In this document: one piece after another, positions 44,526-53,135 of the stretch
How positions within the stretch are numbered: position 1 is the first letter of the stretch
Layout of the letters: each line of letters begins with the position of its first letter
Source of the DNA: Algimonas porphyrae
GTDB lineage: Bacteria > Pseudomonadota > Alphaproteobacteria > Caulobacterales > Maricaulaceae
Length of the DNA stretch: 64,000 nt
Direction of reading: 5' to 3'
Assembly (NCBI RefSeq): GCF_041429795.1
Contig: NZ_CP163424.1
Location: 2,420,001-2,484,000 of the forward strand
Made by a program: the position numbers and the translations under genes
The notes under the pieces: model-generated
What the model was told of the DNA's origin: nothing
The model's database searches: none
Seen by the model: the letters and a program-made list of their open reading frames with translations, nothing else

Positions 44526-45116
44526 TTATGCAGCGATTGGAGCGGTGAGACGTGCCAGATCTCGCGCAAAGGGTGACAATCCGGTCGGGCGATGTTCAAA
44601 TGCCAGACCGAGCCGATCCGCAGCCAGCTTTGCCTTCTGCAACAGATCGGGATCCGCGCTCTGGGACAGATAGACCAGCCGGGTATAGTGATTGAAATAA
44701 AGATCGCGCAGTTCGGGCTTGCGGTCGAGGCCGAGCGGACGGATCACCATCGCTTCGAATTGCCGCGCCAAAAAATCGGTCAGGAAAAACGTCCCGAGCT
44801 CTTCTTCCATCATGGCATCGAATTCGGGTCGCCCTGCGAAAAAGGCGTAGCAATGCGCGCCCGGCAGACGCTCCAAGCCGCGCTCGGAACAGAGCCGGTC
44901 CAGCCCCCCGCCCGTCCCGCAATCGCCAAATGCAATGACAGTTCGCGCATATTGACCGGCTGTCGCGTCGAGTAAGGCCTCGATCGCCGGCACGATCCGG
45001 TCCGGGCGATTATGCAGGATCGCCGGCACGCAGCGCAGATCATAGGCTGGCAACTGATCGCTGAGCGCAGGGATTTCGCGTGCCAGCGCGCCGCAGGCCA
45101 GAATCAGCGTCTTCAT
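44526..45116 (-). CDS. DUF1638 domain-containing protein
   Basis: A 196-residue DUF1638 protein: it begins MKTLILACGALAREIPALS and contains VIAFGDCGTGGGLDRLCSER and PGAHCYAFFAG, with cysteines that could bind a metal or ligand. DUF1638 genes recur next to corrinoid methyltransferase genes in alphaproteobacteria, and from memory they have been tied genetically to B12-dependent methionine synthesis; the biochemical role is unknown to me. The ATG overlaps the stop of the corrinoid protein (ATGA), and the methyltransferase follows after 11 bp, so it is embedded in that operon. Confidence 0.9.
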   Translation of the reverse strand: MKTLILACGALAREIPALSDQLPAYDLRCVPAILHNRPDRIVPAIEALLDATAGQYARTVIAFGDCGTGGGLDRLCSERGLERLPGAHCYAFFAGRPEFDAMMEEELGTFFLTDFLARQFEAMVIRPLGLDRKPELRDLYFNHYTRLVYLSQSADPDLLQKAKLAADRLGLAFEHRPTGLSPFARDLARLTAPIAA

Positions 45117-45799
45117 CTGTTGAGACCGACAATGGTTTTGGCCAGCTCCGCCGTCGTCGCCGCATCCGGCCCGTAAGCCTGCGCCTTGATCGCGTCCGCA
45201 AACTCCTGATTGACGGGTGCACCGCCGACCATGACGGGCAAGTCCTTGAGCATGTTGCGCTTTTCAAGATCCTCGATCACCACGCCCATATAGGGCATGG
45301 TCGTGGTCAGCAGCGCGCTCATGCCGAGAATATGCGGGTCATGTTTGTCTATCGCTTCGAGGAATTCGTCCAGCGACGTGTTGATGCCAAGATCGAACAC
45401 GTCGAACCCGGCCCCTTCCAGCATCATGCCGACCAGATTCTTGCCGATATCGTGTATGTCGCCTTTGACTGTACCGATCACGACACGGCCTGTGGAGACC
45501 TTGGTATCCGACGCCGCCAATATGGGGCGCAGCAGGTTCATGCCGCCTTTCATCGCATTGGCGGCGCTGAGCACTTCCGGCACGAAGAGAATGCCGTCGG
45601 CAAAATCGAGCCCGACGATGCGCATGGCTTCGACCAGCGATTCAGACAGGATCCGGTTGGCATCCCACCCCCGATCAAGCAGGATTTGCGTCCCCTCGGC
45701 AATCTCGGGACCCATACCGTCATAGAGGTCGTCCTTCATCTGCTCGACGAGCTCATCGTCGGACAGATCAGCCAGGATCAATTCGGGTTCATCGGACAT
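45113..45799 (-). CDS. Corrinoid (B12-binding) methyl-carrier protein
   Basis: A 228-residue stand-alone corrinoid protein. Residues about 1-100 form the helical cap (DGMGPEIAEGTQILLDRGWD, GILFVPEVLSAANAMKGGMN), and residues 105-225 the Rossmann B12 domain with the cobalt-ligand motif GDIHDIGKN, followed by GMSALLTTTM and VMVGGAPVN. It resembles MtbC/MttC and the middle part of MetH. It is the first gene of the methyl-transfer operon and faces the DUF1289 gene across an 82-bp gap containing an AT-rich palindrome. Confidence 0.94.
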   Translation of the reverse strand: MSDEPELILADLSDDELVEQMKDDLYDGMGPEIAEGTQILLDRGWDANRILSESLVEAMRIVGLDFADGILFVPEVLSAANAMKGGMNLLRPILAASDTKVSTGRVVIGTVKGDIHDIGKNLVGMMLEGAGFDVFDLGINTSLDEFLEAIDKHDPHILGMSALLTTTMPYMGVVIEDLEKRNMLKDLPVMVGGAPVNQEFADAIKAQAYGPDAATTAELAKTIVGLNR

Positions 45800-45834
45800 G
45801 GCCGAGCCTCTAGGTCAGAGCAGCCTGAAAGTCG

Positions 45835-45854
45835 ATATAAAAAAAACTTTATAT
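45835..45854. promoter_or_regulatory. AT-rich palindrome upstream of the corrinoid operon
   Basis: ATATAAA and TTTATAT form a perfect 7-bp inverted repeat with a 6-nt spacer, located 36-55 bp upstream of the corrinoid protein start and 28-47 bp upstream of the DUF1289 gene. The form resembles sites of ArsR-type regulators such as SahR that control methionine-cycle genes, but I cannot confirm that match. Confidence 0.45.
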
Positions 45855-45881
45855 GCTGTGAAAGGGCCGCTATGGAACTGC

Positions 45882-46142
45882 ATGGCGACGAATATGACAC
45901 CCGAAGAGATCGCGGCACTGGAACCCGTTGAGAGCCCTTGCGTCCTGATTTGTTCGATGGATCGGGAGAGCGGATTCTGCTTTGGCTGTGGCCGCACCAC
46001 AGACGAGATCGCCTATTGGGGTCTGCGCTCGAAAGAGGAGCGCGACGTCATCATGGCCGAACTTCCCGCCCGCATGCCGGAGTTGAAGGCAAAACTGGAA
46101 GAGCGTCGCAAGAAGCGTCGGACCAACAGGCGACGAAAATAA
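45882..46142 (+). CDS. DUF1289 domain-containing small protein
   Basis: An 86-residue protein with the DUF1289 cysteine pattern: SPCVLICSMDRESGFCFGCG, then RTTDEIAYWGLRSKEER. The four cysteines probably bind a metal ion. The C-terminus is strongly basic (EERRKKRRTNRRRK). GGAA lies 4 nt before ATG 45882; ATG 45894 is an alternative. It is divergent from the corrinoid operon. Function of the family is unknown. Confidence 0.88.
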   Translation: MATNMTPEEIAALEPVESPCVLICSMDRESGFCFGCGRTTDEIAYWGLRSKEERDVIMAELPARMPELKAKLEERRKKRRTNRRRK

Positions 46143-46173
46143 GCGGGTCAGGGCGACACCGATCGTCAATGCT

Positions 46174-46206
46174 CTGGCTGGATCCCCGCCTTCGCGGGAA
46201 TGAGCG
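46174..46206. repeat. REP-like palindromic repeat
   Basis: The sequence CTGGATCCCCGCCTTCGCGG followed by GAATGAGCG contains the hairpin CCCGC-CTTC-GCGGG. It matches in form the short dispersed palindromes (CTGGATCCCCGC...GCGGGAATGACG) that are scattered between genes in many alphaproteobacteria. Only this copy was noticed in the window. Confidence 0.55.
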
Positions 46207-46215
46207 ACGATCAGA

Positions 46216-46671
46216 TCAAGCCTTTTTTTCCCAGCCGCCCTGGCTAGTCTGCTGCCAATAGCTCATCTTGGCGTCTTGATTCTTAAGCGCTTTCCAGCGC
46301 GCGCGTTCACGCTGAACGGCGTCTTCGGACCGGCCATCGATCATGACCATAACCCGGCTCGCGCCTTCGACCGATGCCAGCGCCGCACCGTCGATCAGGA
46401 AAACGGCATCAAACCCGGACGCCGCCTCGGTTGCATTGGACAGTAGGATGGGCTGCTGATCCGCGCGGCCCCGATCTTCCCGCCCATGAGGCAGAAAGCT
46501 CTGATCCTGAAAGGTCCAGAGATAATCATCCCACTCGGCCAGATCCGTGCCGTCCGGAAAGCGCACCAGAGCGCGCCAGCCCTTCGACAATGTTTTGGTC
46601 AGCAGGTCCGGCAGCACGCCTTTCAGCGTGCTCGCTTCCAGATGGTAGAACCAGTATTCCGGCTGCGTCAC
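46216..46671 (-). CDS. holC: DNA polymerase III subunit chi
   Basis: HolC links the clamp loader to single-strand DNA-binding protein. The 151-residue chain begins MTQPEYWFYHLEASTLKGVL, contains WRALVRFPDGTDLAEWDDYL and WTFQDQSFLPHG, and has the late helix AVQRERARWKALKN, all typical of alphaproteobacterial chi. It follows pepA in the same direction with a 77-bp gap; pepA-holC adjacency is common in proteobacteria. Confidence 0.92.
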   Translation of the reverse strand: MTQPEYWFYHLEASTLKGVLPDLLTKTLSKGWRALVRFPDGTDLAEWDDYLWTFQDQSFLPHGREDRGRADQQPILLSNATEAASGFDAVFLIDGAALASVEGASRVMVMIDGRSEDAVQRERARWKALKNQDAKMSYWQQTSQGGWEKKA

Positions 46672-46748
46672 GCCTGAGCCGCGCGCTGCGCGGTCCGCAA
46701 TGCAGTGCGCTGCGGCGCTCCGGAGCGAGCCGCCAAAGGGCTGTTCAC

Positions 46749-48260
46749 CTAGCCCTCCGCGCCTTCATGATTGTCGGCAATCCAGCGATTGAGCAGGCGC
46801 ACGCCGAAACCGGTTCCGAAGGTCGTTTCGCGCGGATCGGTCCGACCTGACGGTTTCATCGCCGTCCCGGCCACGTCCAAATGCGCCCACGCCGTATCTT
46901 TGGGGACAAAGCGTTTCAGGAATTGCGCCGCCGTGATCGACCCTGCCGCACGCCCACCGATATTCTTCATGTCGGCATTGGGCGAGTTGAGCAGCTTATC
47001 ATAGGAAGTGTGTAACGGCAGACGCCAGAGCTTGTCCGTGCTGGCCTCTCCCGCCAGAGTGAGCTGTTCCGCCAGGCCGTCATCATTGGAAAACAGACCG
47101 GCATATTCATTGCCAAGACCGATAATGATGGCCCCAGTCAGGGTCGCCAGATCGACACAGGCTGCGGGTTTGAAACGCTCAATACTGTAATGCAGCGCAT
47201 CGCAAAGAACGAGACGGCCTTCCGCGTCCGTATTCTGCACTTCGATCGTCTGACCGGACATGGAAGTGACGATATCGCCCGGATTTTGCGCACGCCCATC
47301 CGGCATGTTCTCGACCAGCCCGACAACGCCGATAACGTTCGCCTTGGCCTTGCGTTTGGCCAGCGTCATCATCGTCCCGACGACAGCCGCAGAACCGCCC
47401 ATATCGCCTTTCATGTCCCACATATTGGGACCGGGCTTCAGACTGATACCCCCGGCATCGAAGGTCAGGCCCTTGCCGACCAGCAGGGCAGGTGCCGCAT
47501 CGTCAGCGCCGTGCATATGCTTCAGAATGACGAGGAAGCTTTCCCGCTCCGAGCCCTTGCCGACACCGAGCAGCGCTTCCATGCCCAGTTCTTCCATCTG
47601 GGCTTCGTCCAGCACTTCGACTTCAAGGCCAAAGGCTTCCAGCTCGGTCAGCCGATTCTTATAGGTTTCCGGATAGAGCATGTTCGGCGGTTCGTTCACA
47701 AGATCGCGCGCGAACACCATGCCGTCACCAATCGGACCGTAATAATTGTCATAGGCCGCCTGCGCCGCTTCCGGATCGTCCGTGGCGATTCTGACCGTAT
47801 CGAGCGGCTTGACCTTGGGCAGGGTCGCCTTGGATTTGCGGCGGTTGAAGATATAGGTGGCCAGTCGCGCGCCCAGCGCGGCGCGCGCCGCATCATCTGC
47901 CGTGGCGTCGGACCCGCCAAGATGGATCGTCAGTTCAGTAACGCCGGAGCCTTTCATGGCTTTGGCCGTTTCCGCCACGGCCAATTCATAATCGAAGGTC
48001 TCCGCATCGCCCCGTGCCCGAACGAAAAGTTGCACGGCCCCGTCGCCACGGGAGACGAATGTCGAGAATTTCTGCTTCGGCTTGCCTTTGAAGCCTGTCG
48101 CCGCAGCGACAGCGTCAAGACCGGCATCGGGATATAGTCGGTCATAGCCGACATTAGCGCCATGATCGGCAATGATCAGAGCTGCGCCGCTGGATGCGGC
48201 CTCGTCCTTCACGAAGCTGACGCTCACAGTTTCGGTCAATTCGGCTGAGTTTTTGTTCAT
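46749..48260 (-). CDS. pepA: Leucyl aminopeptidase PepA (M17)
   Basis: A 503-residue cytosolic aminopeptidase of full PepA length. Metal and catalytic motifs are LVGKGLTFDAGGISLKPG, MKGDMGGSAAVVG and NTDAEGRLVLCDALHY, with the catalytic arginine region inside NTDAEGR. In some bacteria PepA also binds DNA as a regulator, but that is not implied here. It is divergent from lptF, a conserved arrangement, and holC follows it. Confidence 0.95.
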   Translation of the reverse strand: MNKNSAELTETVSVSFVKDEAASSGAALIIADHGANVGYDRLYPDAGLDAVAAATGFKGKPKQKFSTFVSRGDGAVQLFVRARGDAETFDYELAVAETAKAMKGSGVTELTIHLGGSDATADDAARAALGARLATYIFNRRKSKATLPKVKPLDTVRIATDDPEAAQAAYDNYYGPIGDGMVFARDLVNEPPNMLYPETYKNRLTELEAFGLEVEVLDEAQMEELGMEALLGVGKGSERESFLVILKHMHGADDAAPALLVGKGLTFDAGGISLKPGPNMWDMKGDMGGSAAVVGTMMTLAKRKAKANVIGVVGLVENMPDGRAQNPGDIVTSMSGQTIEVQNTDAEGRLVLCDALHYSIERFKPAACVDLATLTGAIIIGLGNEYAGLFSNDDGLAEQLTLAGEASTDKLWRLPLHTSYDKLLNSPNADMKNIGGRAAGSITAAQFLKRFVPKDTAWAHLDVAGTAMKPSGRTDPRETTFGTGFGVRLLNRWIADNHEGAEG

Positions 48261-48396
48261 GACGGATCGGGTCCAATATATCTGGAAGTTAAGCGGGTTC
48301 TGACTGGTAATGCGGTGCGCTTGAAATTAAAAGCAGCATAAGACGTTCCGTCGGCAATGATTGCAGCGAGACGTCAGAAAAGGTCTCAATGCTCCC

Positions 48397-49551
48397 ATGC
48401 CGCTTATTCAGCGATATCTCTGGTCGCAAGCCTTCTGGCCGACCCTGCTGACGCTGGCGGCCCTGGCGCTCCTGGCGCTGCTGACGCAATCCTTGCAGAC
48501 ACTGGACCTGATCGTCGAAAATCGACAGAGCGCTCTGACCTTTCTGAAGATTACCGGGCTGGCCCTGCCACAGCTAATCGGAATCATCCTGCCGCTCGCC
48601 GTTTTCATGGCGGCCCTCTACGCGCTGAACCGGATGAACGGTGATTCGGAAATCATCGTCGCGAAGGCCGCCGGCGCGTCGCCCTGGCAGATCGGCTCGC
48701 CCTTGGTCAGGCTCGGCGTCATGGCCATGATCGCACATCTGGTGATTACGCTGGCCATCCAGCCGCTCTCGTTCCGCGAGATGCGACAGGAAGTTCTGAA
48801 AGTCAGAACCGATCTGGCCTCACAGCTTGTACAGCCGGGTGAATTCGTCACTCCGGCGCGTGATCTGACCATCTATGCGCGCGATCTTGGCGCAGGCGGA
48901 GAACTCAGCGACGTCATCATTCATGATGCGCGTGATGCGGAGGACGTCATCACCCATATGGCTAGAACCGGCATCGTGCAGCGGACACCTGCCGGTGCCG
49001 CTCTGCTGCTTAGCGACGGAACGGTTCAGCAGCGCCTGGCGGACGACACGCTCGACGTGGTCGAATTCGAGAATTATCGCCTCGACCTGTCCGATGCCTT
49101 CGCCTTTGACACCAATCTGCGGCTGAAACCATCGGACATGTTTCTGCATGAATTGCTGCGCCCCGACCCGCGAAACTTCGTTTACGGCACGCAGAAGCAG
49201 GAAATGGCGGCGGAAGGTCATTCGCGGCTGGCGGCGCCGCTTTATAATATCGCGCTCGTCATGCTGGCTCTCTGCTTCATGATCCGCGGCGAACATCAGC
49301 GGCTGGGCTATGGGCGGCGTATCGTCATCTGTGCGGTGCTGGGCTTCGTTTTGCGTCTGTCGGGCTTCGCAGCGGCATCTGCGGCCGAGGACACAATCAG
49401 CCTCAACAGCCTGCAATATGCCATTCCGCTCGTGACCATGCTGCTCTGCGGTATCTATCTGATCATGCGGCCCCGCCCGGTCAAACTGGGGGCGGGCCGC
49501 CGGAGAGCGGCCTATGTGGCCAGTGTCGAGAAACTCGGGACGAGCGGATAG
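48397..49551 (+). CDS. lptF: LPS export permease LptF
   Basis: A 384-residue inner-membrane subunit of the LptB2FG transporter, which extracts LPS from the inner membrane. Membrane helices occur at the N-terminus (FWPTLLTLAALALLALLTQS), around residues 55-80 and 100-120, and in three C-terminal helices, with a periplasmic jelly-roll domain between (RQEVLKVRTDLASQLVQPGE, LTIYARDLGAGGELSDVIIH). The ATG at 48397 matches the family start (MPLIQRYLW). Its stop overlaps the lptG start (TAGTG). Confidence 0.93.
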   Translation: MPLIQRYLWSQAFWPTLLTLAALALLALLTQSLQTLDLIVENRQSALTFLKITGLALPQLIGIILPLAVFMAALYALNRMNGDSEIIVAKAAGASPWQIGSPLVRLGVMAMIAHLVITLAIQPLSFREMRQEVLKVRTDLASQLVQPGEFVTPARDLTIYARDLGAGGELSDVIIHDARDAEDVITHMARTGIVQRTPAGAALLLSDGTVQQRLADDTLDVVEFENYRLDLSDAFAFDTNLRLKPSDMFLHELLRPDPRNFVYGTQKQEMAAEGHSRLAAPLYNIALVMLALCFMIRGEHQRLGYGRRIVICAVLGFVLRLSGFAAASAAEDTISLNSLQYAIPLVTMLLCGIYLIMRPRPVKLGAGRRRAAYVASVEKLGTSG

Positions 49552-50645
49552 TGCCCTATACGCTGACCCGATATATCTTCCTGCGCGCCCTGCGCAGCCT
49601 GTTCGTCGCCTTTTTCGTGGTCACGAGCATCATCATGCTGGTCGATTTCGTCGAGGCCAATCGCGACCTCGGGGCGGAACTGGACATATCGTCCCTGCAG
49701 CTTCTGTGGCTGACGGCTCTCAAGACGCCCAGCCTGATCGAACAGACCATTCCTTTCGTCGTGCTGTTCGGCATGATGGGCGCGATCAATGGCATGAACC
49801 GCCGTTCGGAACTGATCGTGATGCGCGCTTCCGGACAGTCCGCCTGGTCGATCATAAGGCCCTGCCTGTGGCTCGCCGCCTTGCTCGGCATTGCGTGGGC
49901 GCTCGCCTTCAATCCCCTGTCCACGCGCATGAATGATCAATTCGAAGCGCTGTCTGCGGAATGGATGGGCGGCGATCAGCAACTTTTCGAGCGCGATATC
50001 TGGCTCCGCGAGGGACGTGACGATCAGCAGATCGTCATCCGTGCGCCATCTGTTGATCTCGCCGCGCGCACCCTCGACAATCCGACGTTCTACATTCTCG
50101 AACGCGACAGTGAAGGCGACCCCCGCTTCGCCCGCCGCTATGACGCCGCCAGCGCCCAGCTCGTCGTGCAAGGTTACTGGCAGCTTCTCGATGTGATCGA
50201 AAACGTTCCCGGCGAACAGCCCGAACGGCTCGACGCCGTGTCTTTGCCAACAACCATCGACACGCAAATCCTCAGCGAGCAGGCCGGAGGCCGTGCCCAA
50301 GCCGGGTTCTGGGAAATGCCGACCACGATCCGCGAGAACGAGAAAGCCGGCTTTTCCGCCCGCGATCTGCGGCTGAAATTCAACCGCCTTCTCTCTCTGC
50401 CGGTCATGCTGATCGCAATGACCTTTATCGCGGCGGGCGTGTCCATGAGCCTGACCCGCGAAGGCGGCACGTTGCGCCTTCTGATTACCGGCTCAGCCCT
50501 GGGGTTCACAGTCTTCTTTGCCGATTCGATGGTCGGAGCCTTTGGCGAAGTCGCCATCCTGCCTGTCTATGTCGCCGCTTGGTCGATCCCGTTGATCGTC
50601 CTGTTCCTCGGGGTCGGCTATCTGGCTAAGATCGAGGATGGCTAA
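49551..50645 (+). CDS. lptG: LPS export permease LptG
   Basis: A 364-residue partner of LptF with the same architecture: helices at 12-32 and 55-80, a periplasmic domain (DIWLREGRDDQQIVIRAPSV, QLVVQGYWQLLDVIENVPGE) and C-terminal helices (LPVMLIAMTFIAAGVSMSLT onward). The GTG start at 49551 gives the family N-terminus MPYTLTRYIFLRAL. In relatives lptD would follow; here there is a 179-bp gap and then surA. Confidence 0.94.
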   Translation: MPYTLTRYIFLRALRSLFVAFFVVTSIIMLVDFVEANRDLGAELDISSLQLLWLTALKTPSLIEQTIPFVVLFGMMGAINGMNRRSELIVMRASGQSAWSIIRPCLWLAALLGIAWALAFNPLSTRMNDQFEALSAEWMGGDQQLFERDIWLREGRDDQQIVIRAPSVDLAARTLDNPTFYILERDSEGDPRFARRYDAASAQLVVQGYWQLLDVIENVPGEQPERLDAVSLPTTIDTQILSEQAGGRAQAGFWEMPTTIRENEKAGFSARDLRLKFNRLLSLPVMLIAMTFIAAGVSMSLTREGGTLRLLITGSALGFTVFFADSMVGAFGEVAILPVYVAAWSIPLIVLFLGVGYLAKIEDG

Positions 50646-50731
50646 GACCGGATTGTCATAGGTCCCACTGCGCCATGACCATTAATTAAGGTCCGACACG
50701 GCCCGCCCATCCCTATAGGAGGAACCGTCTT

Positions 50732-50815
50732 GTGCGATTGCCCCTCTGCGGCAGTCCCGCTAAGACGATAGGCTCACCGGATCCGGTCGCCTTGTGCCGA
50801 CATCAGATGGAATAG
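50732..50815 (+). CDS. Possible 27-codon ORF with a strong ribosome site in the lptG-surA gap
   Basis: AGGAGG (50717-50722) lies 9 nt before GTG 50732, which opens a frame encoding MRLPLCGSPAKTIGSPDPVA followed by LCRHQME before TAG at 50815. A TTG at 50730 in another frame is closer to the ribosome site and encodes only 13 residues. The strong ribosome site is the only support; it may be a leader peptide, or a remnant of a gene once here. Confidence 0.25.
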   Translation: MRLPLCGSPAKTIGSPDPVALCRHQME

Positions 50816-50824
50816 ACGATAGAC

Positions 50825-52105
50825 ATGATCATGACGTTCGCGACATCCAAACGCCTGCTGACATCCGGGCTGGTAACACTGGCGCTGTCTACAGCCGCGC
50901 TGCCAGCCTTGGCGCAACAAGCCGCGCCGGCCCCGTCCCCCAACAGTCACAGCATCGCTGCCGTGGTCAATAGCGACATCATCACCAGCCATGACCTGCG
51001 CCAGCGTGTTCTGTTCATGCTGGCCACGACTGGCGTGGAGCGGACCGAAGACAATCTGCGACGCGTGCAGGCGCAGGCCCTGCGCAACCTGATCGACGAA
51101 CATCTCCAGATGCAGGAAGCTGAAAAATATGATCAGTCGATTGACGACCGGGAGGTCAACCAGAATGTCGCCCGGCTGATCGGACGCAACGGGCTGGAGC
51201 CACAGGAAGTGGTCGAGCGCCTGTCCGCCGTCGGCGTTTCGATCGAAACATTGCGCGATCAGGTCCGTTCCGAGATTGCCTGGCAGCGGATCGTCAACGG
51301 TCTGTTCGGATCGCGGATCCGGATCAGCGACACCGTCATCGAGGAAACCCTGGCCCGCATCACCGCCGACGCCAACGAACCATCCTACCGGCTGGCTGAA
51401 ATCTATATCGAAGCCACACCGGAAATTGGCGGTCCTCAAGGCGCTCGCGACGGGGCTCAGGCCATGATCGACCAGCTGGGTCAGGGCGCGCCTTTCCCTT
51501 TGCTGGCGCAGCAATTTTCCAGCGCGCCATCGGCGGCTACGGGCGGCGATATGGGATGGCTGAAAGCGGGTGATCTGCGTCCGCAGATCGCAGCGGTTCT
51601 GCCTGAGCTGGATCCCGGCGAAGTCTCCGAACCTATCATCGTTCCGGGCGGGGCCTATGTTGTCGCCTTGCTGGAGACACGTGTGTCAGAGGTCGATACC
51701 TTGTTCCGCCTGTCGCAGGTGCGGGTTGAAGCCGATACATTCGCGGACGCCCAGGCCCGATTGACGGAAATTCAGCCGACACTCACAAGCTGCGACGCGC
51801 TAGACGACGCCGTTGCCGATCTCGAAGACGTCACCACCGCCTCCATGGGTGAGCTTAAAGCCTCCGAATTGAGCGAGGAAATTCAGGTCCGGCTGCAGGA
51901 TGTTCAGGTCGGCGAAATGACGGATGCATTCGAAGGCCCGACCGGTGCCGCCGTAATCATGGTCTGCAAGCGCGAGACGACAGGATCTGAAATCCCGACC
52001 CGCGACGCGATCGAAAACCGTCTGATGGATACGCAGCTGGCACAGGCATCTCGCCGTCACCTGCGCGATCTACGCCGCAAGGCCACTATCTCTGTCCGGG
52101 GATAG
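50825..52105 (+). CDS. surA: Periplasmic chaperone/peptidyl-prolyl isomerase SurA
   Basis: A 426-residue exported protein with a signal peptide (LLTSGLVTLALSTAALPALA). The SurA N-domain follows (SIAAVVNSDIITSHDLRQRV, ALRNLIDEHLQMQEAEKYDQ, SAVGVSIETLRDQVRSEIAW). One recognisable parvulin domain contains SYRLAEIYIEATPEI, GGDMGWLKAGDLRPQI and VPGGAYVVALLETR; the second is degenerate. SurA escorts outer-membrane proteins such as LptD to the BAM complex. An in-frame ATG at 50831 is an alternative start. pdxA follows with 1 bp between. Confidence 0.92.
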   Translation: MIMTFATSKRLLTSGLVTLALSTAALPALAQQAAPAPSPNSHSIAAVVNSDIITSHDLRQRVLFMLATTGVERTEDNLRRVQAQALRNLIDEHLQMQEAEKYDQSIDDREVNQNVARLIGRNGLEPQEVVERLSAVGVSIETLRDQVRSEIAWQRIVNGLFGSRIRISDTVIEETLARITADANEPSYRLAEIYIEATPEIGGPQGARDGAQAMIDQLGQGAPFPLLAQQFSSAPSAATGGDMGWLKAGDLRPQIAAVLPELDPGEVSEPIIVPGGAYVVALLETRVSEVDTLFRLSQVRVEADTFADAQARLTEIQPTLTSCDALDDAVADLEDVTTASMGELKASELSEEIQVRLQDVQVGEMTDAFEGPTGAAVIMVCKRETTGSEIPTRDAIENRLMDTQLAQASRRHLRDLRRKATISVRG

Positions 52106-52106
52106 G

Positions 52107-53135
52107 GTGAAACCGCTCGCCCTGACACTGGGCGACCCGGCGGGCATCGGCCCGGAAATCAGCTGGAAAGCCTGGGAGCGTCTGCGCGGCGAGCCGGATC
52201 ATGCCTTCGCACTGATTGCACCGCCCGACGCGCTGACGCAGATCGACCGCGCCGACTATCCTCTGCGCGTGATCGCGCAGCTGGGCGACGCAGCGTCCGT
52301 CTTCGACGAGGCGCTTCCGGTCCTGCCGATTGACGGTAGCGGGGCCCGCCCCGGGCAACCCGACCCGGCCCACGCTGACACGGTTACGCGCAGCATTCGA
52401 ACCGCGGTGGAGCTGGCATCCGACCGGCAGGCCGATGCCGTCGTGACCAATCCGATCGCCAAGGATGTGCTATACCGGGCCGGGTTCGCCTTTCCGGGCC
52501 ACACGGAATATCTCGGTGCATTGTGTGAGGGCACGGACACGCCATATCATCCCGGTCCCGTCATGATGCTCAGCGCGCCGGATGACCAAGGCGGCAAAGG
52601 ACAGCGCCTCGACCTCCGCGTCGGATTGGTTACAATCCATATTCCGCTCTGTCAGACCTGCGACGCCATCACCCACCAGGCCGTATTGGACGCCGCGCGA
52701 ACGATGCTCGGGGCGCTGTGTCAGGATTTCGGCATTCAAAATCCCCGGCTCGCCGTTTGCGGTCTGAATCCGCATGCGGGGGAGAATGGCGCGCTCGGGA
52801 CTGAAGACCGCGACGTCATCAACCCTGTCTGCCGTCTGCTGCGCGCAGAAGGCCATCAGGTGACGGACGCTCTGCCCGCCGATACGCTGTTTCACGCCGA
52901 AGCGCGCCGGTCTTACGACGGGGTTCTGGCCATGTATCACGACCAGGGTCTGATCCCGGTCAAAACGCTCGATTTTCACCGCGGTGTTAATATCACCCTC
53001 GGCCTGCCGATCGTTCGGACCTCGCCCGATCACGGCACTGCCTTCGACATTGCCGGACAGGGCATCGCCCGGCCTGACAGTCTGATTGCCGCGATCCGCA
53101 AGGCGCGCGAGATTGCGAACTACCGTCATGGCTGA
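52107..53135 (+). CDS. pdxA: 4-hydroxythreonine-4-phosphate dehydrogenase
   Basis: PdxA acts in vitamin B6 synthesis. The 342-residue chain starts at GTG (MKPLALTLGDPAGIGPEISW). Zinc-binding histidines are seen in FPGHTEYLG, GLNPHAGENG and MYHDQGLIPVK; the C-terminal RTSPDHGTAFDIAG is typical. It lies between surA and rsmA, overlapping rsmA by 8 bp. Confidence 0.95.
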   Translation: MKPLALTLGDPAGIGPEISWKAWERLRGEPDHAFALIAPPDALTQIDRADYPLRVIAQLGDAASVFDEALPVLPIDGSGARPGQPDPAHADTVTRSIRTAVELASDRQADAVVTNPIAKDVLYRAGFAFPGHTEYLGALCEGTDTPYHPGPVMMLSAPDDQGGKGQRLDLRVGLVTIHIPLCQTCDAITHQAVLDAARTMLGALCQDFGIQNPRLAVCGLNPHAGENGALGTEDRDVINPVCRLLRAEGHQVTDALPADTLFHAEARRSYDGVLAMYHDQGLIPVKTLDFHRGVNITLGLPIVRTSPDHGTAFDIAGQGIARPDSLIAAIRKAREIANYRHG

